A DNA stretch of 10,586 bases. Source: DASPPK01 sp964399235. GTDB lineage: Archaea > Thermoproteota > Bathyarchaeia > Bathyarchaeales > Bathycorpusculaceae. Numbering within the stretch: position 1 is the first letter of the stretch; every line of letters begins with the position of its first letter. The stretch lies in contig CAYNQC010000046.1 in NCBI GenBank assembly GCA_964399235.1, forward strand, positions 1-10,586, given 5' to 3'. Below, piece after piece: positions 7,252 to 10,586 of the stretch. Position numbers and translations under genes: made by a program. A model generated the notes under the pieces. It did no database searches. It had not been told where the DNA came from and saw only the letters and a list, made by a program, of their open reading frames with translations.

Positions 7252-7683
7252 TCAAGCCTTCTCAATCCGCACTTGACCTACTTTCCTCCGCAGCGTCTCA
7301 AGGTAAGCAGCCAAACCCTCTATGTCTTTGACTTCTCTGCCTGCCAGACTTAGAAGATCATTCCAGAACGTGAGGTTCGGATTTATTCTTGCCTTTTCCA
7401 AGTGTTCCCTAACGGTTTCGGTCCACTCTTTGCCCCGCCTGTCAAAGTCGAAAAGCAATATGACTTCTTTGACTTCGCTTTCTTCGATTTGACCGATGAG
7501 GTCGAGCCTAGATTTTCCGCCTGTTTTAGCGCATACTATGTTTCCTTGCATTCCGAGGTGTCTCAGGGTTTGAACGTCGTTGCTGCCTTCGACTATTATT
7601 AGAATGCCTCGTGATGATTCCTGTGCAAGACATTCGAGAAGTCGCTCGATTTTCTCCAGTTTTTCTCTCAGGTGCGCAGACAA
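7252..7683 (-). CDS. Small TOPRIM-domain protein (RNase M5/primase-like)
   Basis: A 143-residue protein made of little more than one TOPRIM fold. An N-terminal helix is followed by ILIIVEGSNDVQTLRHLG with the conserved acid E32, then ILLFDFDRRGKEW with the metal-binding pair D79 and D81. This matches the short archaeal TOPRIM proteins annotated as 5S rRNA maturation endonuclease-like or primase-like. Their substrate is not established, so a nucleic-acid role is inferred from fold only. It starts with TTG at 7683; AAGGT at 7695-7691 lies seven bases upstream, inside the end of tyrS. The gap to the tyrS stop is five bases, so the two are almost surely co-transcribed. dnaG, another TOPRIM protein, lies next downstream with its own promoter. 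Confidence 0.85.
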   Translation of the reverse strand: MSAHLREKLEKIERLLECLAQESSRGILIIVEGSNDVQTLRHLGMQGNIVCAKTGGKSRLDLIGQIEESEVKEVILLFDFDRRGKEWTETVREHLEKARINPNLTFWNDLLSLAGREVKDIEGLAAYLETLRRKVGQVRIEKA

Positions 7684-7688
7684 TGATT

Positions 7689-8780
7689 CTACCTTGTTAT
7701 CACTGATTTCTCTACCACGTCGAGAGATTCTTTTGCTTCTTTGTGAGTATCGAAATATCTTCTAACGGGCTCCAGTATGGTTGCCAGTTCCTTTGAAACC
7801 GCGTTCTTCAGATCCAAGGGGTGGAGTTTACCTTCTGAATATGCCTTTTCAAGTTCCTGAAAATTCTGGAACTCGACGGCGCCACCAAACTTTGCAGGTC
7901 TTTCGATTCTGAGGGTTTTCTTCTCCCTGAAAATTATGTGTTTAACTATGTCTACTATCGGGTTGAATTCAACTGTTTTTTCTGGGCAGAAGGCTTGGGA
8001 CACTTTTTGCTTTATTGATTCTGGCGTGTCATAGATGAAGATACAGGATTCTGGTTTGCTCTTGGACATTTTTGCGGAAGATATGGCTTCCTTTCTTTCT
8101 TTGCCCTGCGGAATCGGCCAGATTGCCGGTTTCTCCAGACCCTGTAACAGGTGATGGTGGACGCAAACGGGCTTCCAGAAGCCGAGTCTTTCACCAAGTT
8201 CGCGGCTCACGACGTTGGCTTTTCGTTGGTCCATGCCAAGTTGGCATATTTTAACTTCCATGTGGAATATGTCCGCGATCTGCATCGGCGTGTACAGGAA
8301 ATCTGAAACGTGGTGCGCTTCTGTTTCATGTCTTCCTGCTATTTCCAGCGTCCGCCTGGTTCTCCTCAATGTTAGTTCTTTGGCAACTCTGATGGTTTTT
8401 GACCAGTATTCTAAGTGGTCGTACAGTTCATCTGAGTATATGAATTCGACTCCGGTCTTGGGGACTCCGAGAGCGATCCATGAGTGTCTGAAAAGGTCGC
8501 CGGCTTTTCTAATCAGGTTGAGGTCGCCGCCGAGTTTGTCGTTAAGCCACGCGTGCCAAGTTGAGAGGTAAGCTTTGAATCGAATTCCAGCTTGGATGAA
8601 GTCTTTCATTTTGTAGGCGCATATGATGCCCGTTCCAAGATGGACCAAACCTGAAGGTTCCCAGCCGTTGTAGGCTATTGGATGAGCTTCTGTCTCCAGC
8701 AAGTTCCTCAAATCTTTGGTGGTTATGACTTCCTCGGTTGGGGGTCTGGATATCAATTCGATTTTCGTTTCGATGTCCAA
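7689..8780 (-). CDS. tyrS: Tyrosyl-tRNA synthetase, archaeal type
   Basis: Class I enzyme that charges tRNA-Tyr. The Rossmann catalytic domain opens with AYNGWEPSGLVHLGT, where Y37 corresponds to the tyrosine-binding Tyr of the Methanocaldococcus enzyme and HLGT is the HIGH-type motif. STWHAWLNDKLGG, FLYTPMQIADIFHM (Y163, Q167, D170 as tyrosine-pocket residues) and GMDQRK (Q185) follow, then KMSKS at 237-241. A segment of about 20 residues before KMSKS (LEKPAIWPIPQGKERKEAISSA) is longer than in Methanocaldococcus. The anticodon-binding part contains FGGAVEFQNFQELEKAYSEGKLHPLDLKNAV, typical of archaeal TyrRS. At 363 residues it is slightly long but complete. The start is TTG at 8780; an ATG just upstream is followed at once by TGA in its own frame. 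It heads a probable operon with the TOPRIM gene. Confidence 0.95.
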   Translation of the reverse strand: MDIETKIELISRPPTEEVITTKDLRNLLETEAHPIAYNGWEPSGLVHLGTGIICAYKMKDFIQAGIRFKAYLSTWHAWLNDKLGGDLNLIRKAGDLFRHSWIALGVPKTGVEFIYSDELYDHLEYWSKTIRVAKELTLRRTRRTLEIAGRHETEAHHVSDFLYTPMQIADIFHMEVKICQLGMDQRKANVVSRELGERLGFWKPVCVHHHLLQGLEKPAIWPIPQGKERKEAISSAKMSKSKPESCIFIYDTPESIKQKVSQAFCPEKTVEFNPIVDIVKHIIFREKKTLRIERPAKFGGAVEFQNFQELEKAYSEGKLHPLDLKNAVSKELATILEPVRRYFDTHKEAKESLDVVEKSVITR

Positions 8781-8834
8781 GTTTCACATCAGCCTGAATT
8801 TGGTTGTCTTAGCTGTAACGTCATGGTGAAACTT
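8779..8834. repeat. Nine-base inverted repeat spanning the tyrS start codon
   Basis: AAGTTTCAC (8779-8787) and GTGAAACTT (8826-8834) are perfect inverted copies separated by 38 bases. In the tyrS mRNA the downstream arm, GTGAAACTT, covers the weak Shine-Dalgarno-like GTGA and the first two bases of the TTG start. Pairing would therefore mask the initiation site. Whether the upstream arm is transcribed depends on a promoter I could not place. Confidence 0.4.
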
Positions 8835-8897
8835 AAGAGTTGCTAACGACCAGAGCTATAGTCTGAGTCTGAAAAATATCCATTTTCCATGACTTAG

Positions 8898-10178
8898 TTA
8901 CCTTAATGTCTTATAGAGAGTCTCTGTGATCTTTGCAAAGAGGGTGCCTACTAACGTGTAAGTTCTGTTTCCAAAGTATTTCCTTATGTAAAACTGAACC
9001 ATTCCTTTGAAAAGTGCAAACTTCAGTTTGGACTCGGAAAACTGAGATCGGTACAACAGTTTATGTTTTACTAGGTGAATGTTGTCTGGTTCCGTCCATT
9101 CTTCAGAAATCATGCTACTTCTTACTCTTTCAAACAATGGGGTGCCTGGAATCGGATAGGGGAACGTGAATGAAAGGTAGTCAAGAGGCAGTGAAGATGC
9201 AAAGTCAACGGTGTCAAGAATCGTTCTGTCAGTTTCGCCGGGATATCCAAGTATGAAGAAGGCCCCAACCTGAATTCCAGCCTTCTTGCACGTGTGAACC
9301 GCCTCTCTCGCCTGCCTTGTCGTTATCTGTTTGTTCATGATTTTCAATATAGAATCGTTTCCAGACTCTATTCCGAAAAACACGCGGACACATCCGGCTT
9401 TCTTCATTCTTTCAGCTACTTCCCTGTCTATCGTGTCAACTCTTGAAAGGCATTCCCACCCGATGGCAACGTGTCTGCGGACAAGTTCATCACATATGCT
9501 TAACAATCGTTTGCGCCCCAGAGTGAAACAGTCATCGGCAAACCAGACGCGCTCGTAGCCTAGCTTGTGAACTGCTTCAACTTCTTGCGCTATGTTCTGG
9601 GCAGATCTGGATCTGAACATGTTCCCGAAAACGGGTCGGCTGCAGAAGTCACATTCGAACGGGCAGCCCCTAGAAGTCATGACAGACGTAGTTGTGTAAC
9701 CAAAGTTTGTTGAATAATATCTTTGGTAGGCTCTGTTGTCAAATGTTTCCCGTGCAGGGAAAGGGATGTCGTCAAGATTCTCCATGAAATTTCTTGCCGG
9801 AGTCAGCACGGTTTTCCCGTTTTCTCTATACGCAATCCCCTTCACTTTTCTGAGTTCGTCTCTGTTCTGAACCGCTTGAACCAGCTCCAGCATCGTCTCT
9901 TCGCCTTCTCCTATGCATACCACGTCAAAAAACTGAAGAAAATCCTCAGGGTTCGAAGTGGGAAGAGGTCCACCTGCAACGAGAAGTTCGCAGTCTTTTC
10001 TCAGAAGCTGAGCCATTTGAACGGCTTTCTCCTTCATTGAAAACATCACTTGGATGCCGACGATTCTTGGATTTGACTGTTTGACTTTTTCAAGTGCCGT
10101 GTCCAAGCTCAGGAAGGTACAATCCACTATTTCAACCGAGATGCCATGTTTCTTCAAGTAGGCTGCAATATAGCCCAA
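8898..10178 (-). CDS. Cobalamin-binding-domain radical SAM protein, 5' truncated
   Basis: Radical S-adenosylmethionine enzyme with an N-terminal B12-binding-type Rossmann domain; substrate unknown. The B12-type domain runs to about residue 140 and shows GYIAAYLKKHGISVEIVD, LLVAGGPLPT and IGEGEE. No DxHxxG cobalamin ligand is present. The radical SAM core follows, with CPFECDFC (C172, C176, C179) as the CX3CX2C ligand set, then RVFFGIESGNDSIL and FFILGYPGET. The TTG at 10178 lies inside the conserved PPLGLGYIAAYL block. In-frame coding back to about 10200 still gives IFRFPPLGLG, which belongs to the family. Before that the frame is antisense to a dockerin fragment and has no plausible start. 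About 20-30 N-terminal residues (the first strand with its VNPP-type motif) are missing. The gene is probably a remnant, or it is translated from a makeshift start. Confidence 0.85.
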   Translation of the reverse strand: MGYIAAYLKKHGISVEIVDCTFLSLDTALEKVKQSNPRIVGIQVMFSMKEKAVQMAQLLRKDCELLVAGGPLPTSNPEDFLQFFDVVCIGEGEETMLELVQAVQNRDELRKVKGIAYRENGKTVLTPARNFMENLDDIPFPARETFDNRAYQRYYSTNFGYTTTSVMTSRGCPFECDFCSRPVFGNMFRSRSAQNIAQEVEAVHKLGYERVWFADDCFTLGRKRLLSICDELVRRHVAIGWECLSRVDTIDREVAERMKKAGCVRVFFGIESGNDSILKIMNKQITTRQAREAVHTCKKAGIQVGAFFILGYPGETDRTILDTVDFASSLPLDYLSFTFPYPIPGTPLFERVRSSMISEEWTEPDNIHLVKHKLLYRSQFSESKLKFALFKGMVQFYIRKYFGNRTYTLVGTLFAKITETLYKTLR

Positions 10179-10199
10179 ACCTAGTGGCGGAAATCTGAA

Positions 10200-10364
10200 G
10201 ATGGAATTGTAGATATATACGATGCAACGCTGCTGGCTTCTGCGTTTGGAACGGGTCCTGGCAACCCTGCATGGGAATCGGCAACTGACTTGAACTGTGA
10301 CGGCATAATTGACATCTGCGACGCCATATTATTGGCATCGCATTTCAATCAACATAGCCCTTAG
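10200..10364 (+). pseudogene. Remnant of a dockerin-domain protein gene (3' end only)
   Basis: The plus frame from 10200 to the TAG at 10362-10364 encodes 54 residues with two dockerin-type calcium-loop helices: DGIVDIYDATLLASAFG, then a spacer GTGPGNPAWESAT, then DLNCDGIIDICDAILLASHF. The second loop fits the DxNxDGxxDxxD consensus. The first is cut just before its DG, since the preceding codons read RKSE rather than DxNx, and an in-frame stop lies at 10182-10184. In bacteria dockerins bind cohesins on scaffold or surface proteins. In archaea such pairs close many secreted proteins, where their partners are poorly known. The rest of the protein is absent. The fragment is antisense to the leftward extension of the radical SAM gene, and the break coincides with that gene's lost 5' end. 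Confidence 0.7.
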
Positions 10365-10437
10365 GTTTGGAACGATCACGATCCTTTAGATGAAAACCAC
10401 TCGCCTGAAGTTGTTTTGAGTTCTTGTGTGTTGGAGC

Positions 10438-10459
10438 GCGAGCGTGACGCGAGCGCGAC
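10438..10459. repeat. Tandem 11-base GC-rich duplication
   Basis: GCGAGCGTGAC (10438-10448) is followed directly by GCGAGCGCGAC (10449-10459), with one mismatch. It lies just before the AT-rich ATTAATATCGATCGATC stretch. Function unknown. Confidence 0.55.
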
Positions 10460-10465
10460 ATTAAT

Positions 10466-10475
10466 ATCGATCGAT
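10466..10475. repeat. ATCGATCGAT palindrome
   Basis: A perfect 10-base palindrome between the GC-rich duplication and a GGCGCGCGC run. It could be a protein-binding site, or simply a short repeat of ATCG. Confidence 0.4.
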
Positions 10476-10586
10476 CTATAGGCGCGCGCTACTCGTAAAG
10501 TGGCAAGAAGATAGAAGCTGCTTTTTCCTAGCGGGCTGGATTGTCTCCCATGTAACCTAACACTTAGCTTCATTGCTGGAGCGGTG

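Larger units (their letters stand above)
10365..10586. other. Right-end region without a supported gene
   Basis: No reading frame here resembles a protein I know. The longest, on the minus strand at 10376-10573, gives 65 residues rich in Ser and Arg with no recognisable motif. The region holds a GC-rich block with an 11-base tandem duplication, an ATCGATCGAT palindrome and a GGCGCGCGC run, then mixed sequence to the window edge. Its base composition changes abruptly compared with the coding part. Confidence 0.5.

Noticed and set aside
10376..10573. A 65-residue minus-strand reading frame at the right end.
   Set aside because: Low-complexity Ser/Arg-rich product without motifs, no Shine-Dalgarno site, and it crosses the GC-rich repeat block; probably not a gene.
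1..10586. CRISPR arrays, tRNA or rRNA genes and insertion-sequence transposases.
   Set aside because: No regularly spaced direct repeats, cloverleaf signatures, rRNA-like stretches or transposase motifs were seen on either strand. Intergenic gaps are 140 bases or less apart from the right end.

Overview
The window reads as a piece of an archaeal chromosome. It encodes archaeal/eukaryotic-type information-processing proteins: pelota, a B-family DNA polymerase, an archaeal-type DnaG and an archaeal-type tyrosyl-tRNA synthetase. It also carries a tungsten-type aldehyde ferredoxin oxidoreductase, TATA-like boxes at archaeal spacing, and one strong Shine-Dalgarno site. Family resemblance, together with a dockerin-like fragment near the right end, points to an anaerobic TACK-group lineage, possibly Bathyarchaeia. 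That placement is inference from remembered family features, not from a search.

Layout, left to right. Pelota (minus, 73-1179) is divergent from a 707-residue aldehyde ferredoxin oxidoreductase (plus, 1309-3432). A T-rich stop region and a TATA/Shine-Dalgarno promoter follow, then a 794-residue B-family DNA polymerase (plus, 3546-5930). The polymerase converges with dnaG (minus, 5927-7087), and the two stop codons share one CTAG. Upstream of dnaG on the minus strand lies a probable two-gene operon, tyrS (7689-8780) then a small TOPRIM protein (7252-7683). Further right is a minus-strand cobalamin-binding-domain radical SAM gene (8898-10178) whose 5' end is missing. It abuts, head to head, the tail of a dockerin-encoding gene on the plus strand (10200-10364). 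The last 220 bases hold GC-rich tandem and palindromic sequence and no gene I can support.

The most notable points are these. (1) The DNA polymerase keeps all polymerase motifs but has lost every recognisable catalytic carboxylate of its 3'-5' exonuclease, so it is probably a non-proofreading replicase paralogue. (2) dnaG has no canonical start codon where homology and a near-perfect ribosome binding site place the start; the likely initiator is ATT, and a routine gene caller would lose the first 82 residues. (3) The dnaG control region has two inverted-repeat structures around its TATA box. (4) A sharp junction near position 10200 fuses two 5'-truncated genes. The central block groups translation functions (pelota, TyrRS) with replication and RNA-processing functions (PolB, DnaG, TOPRIM protein).
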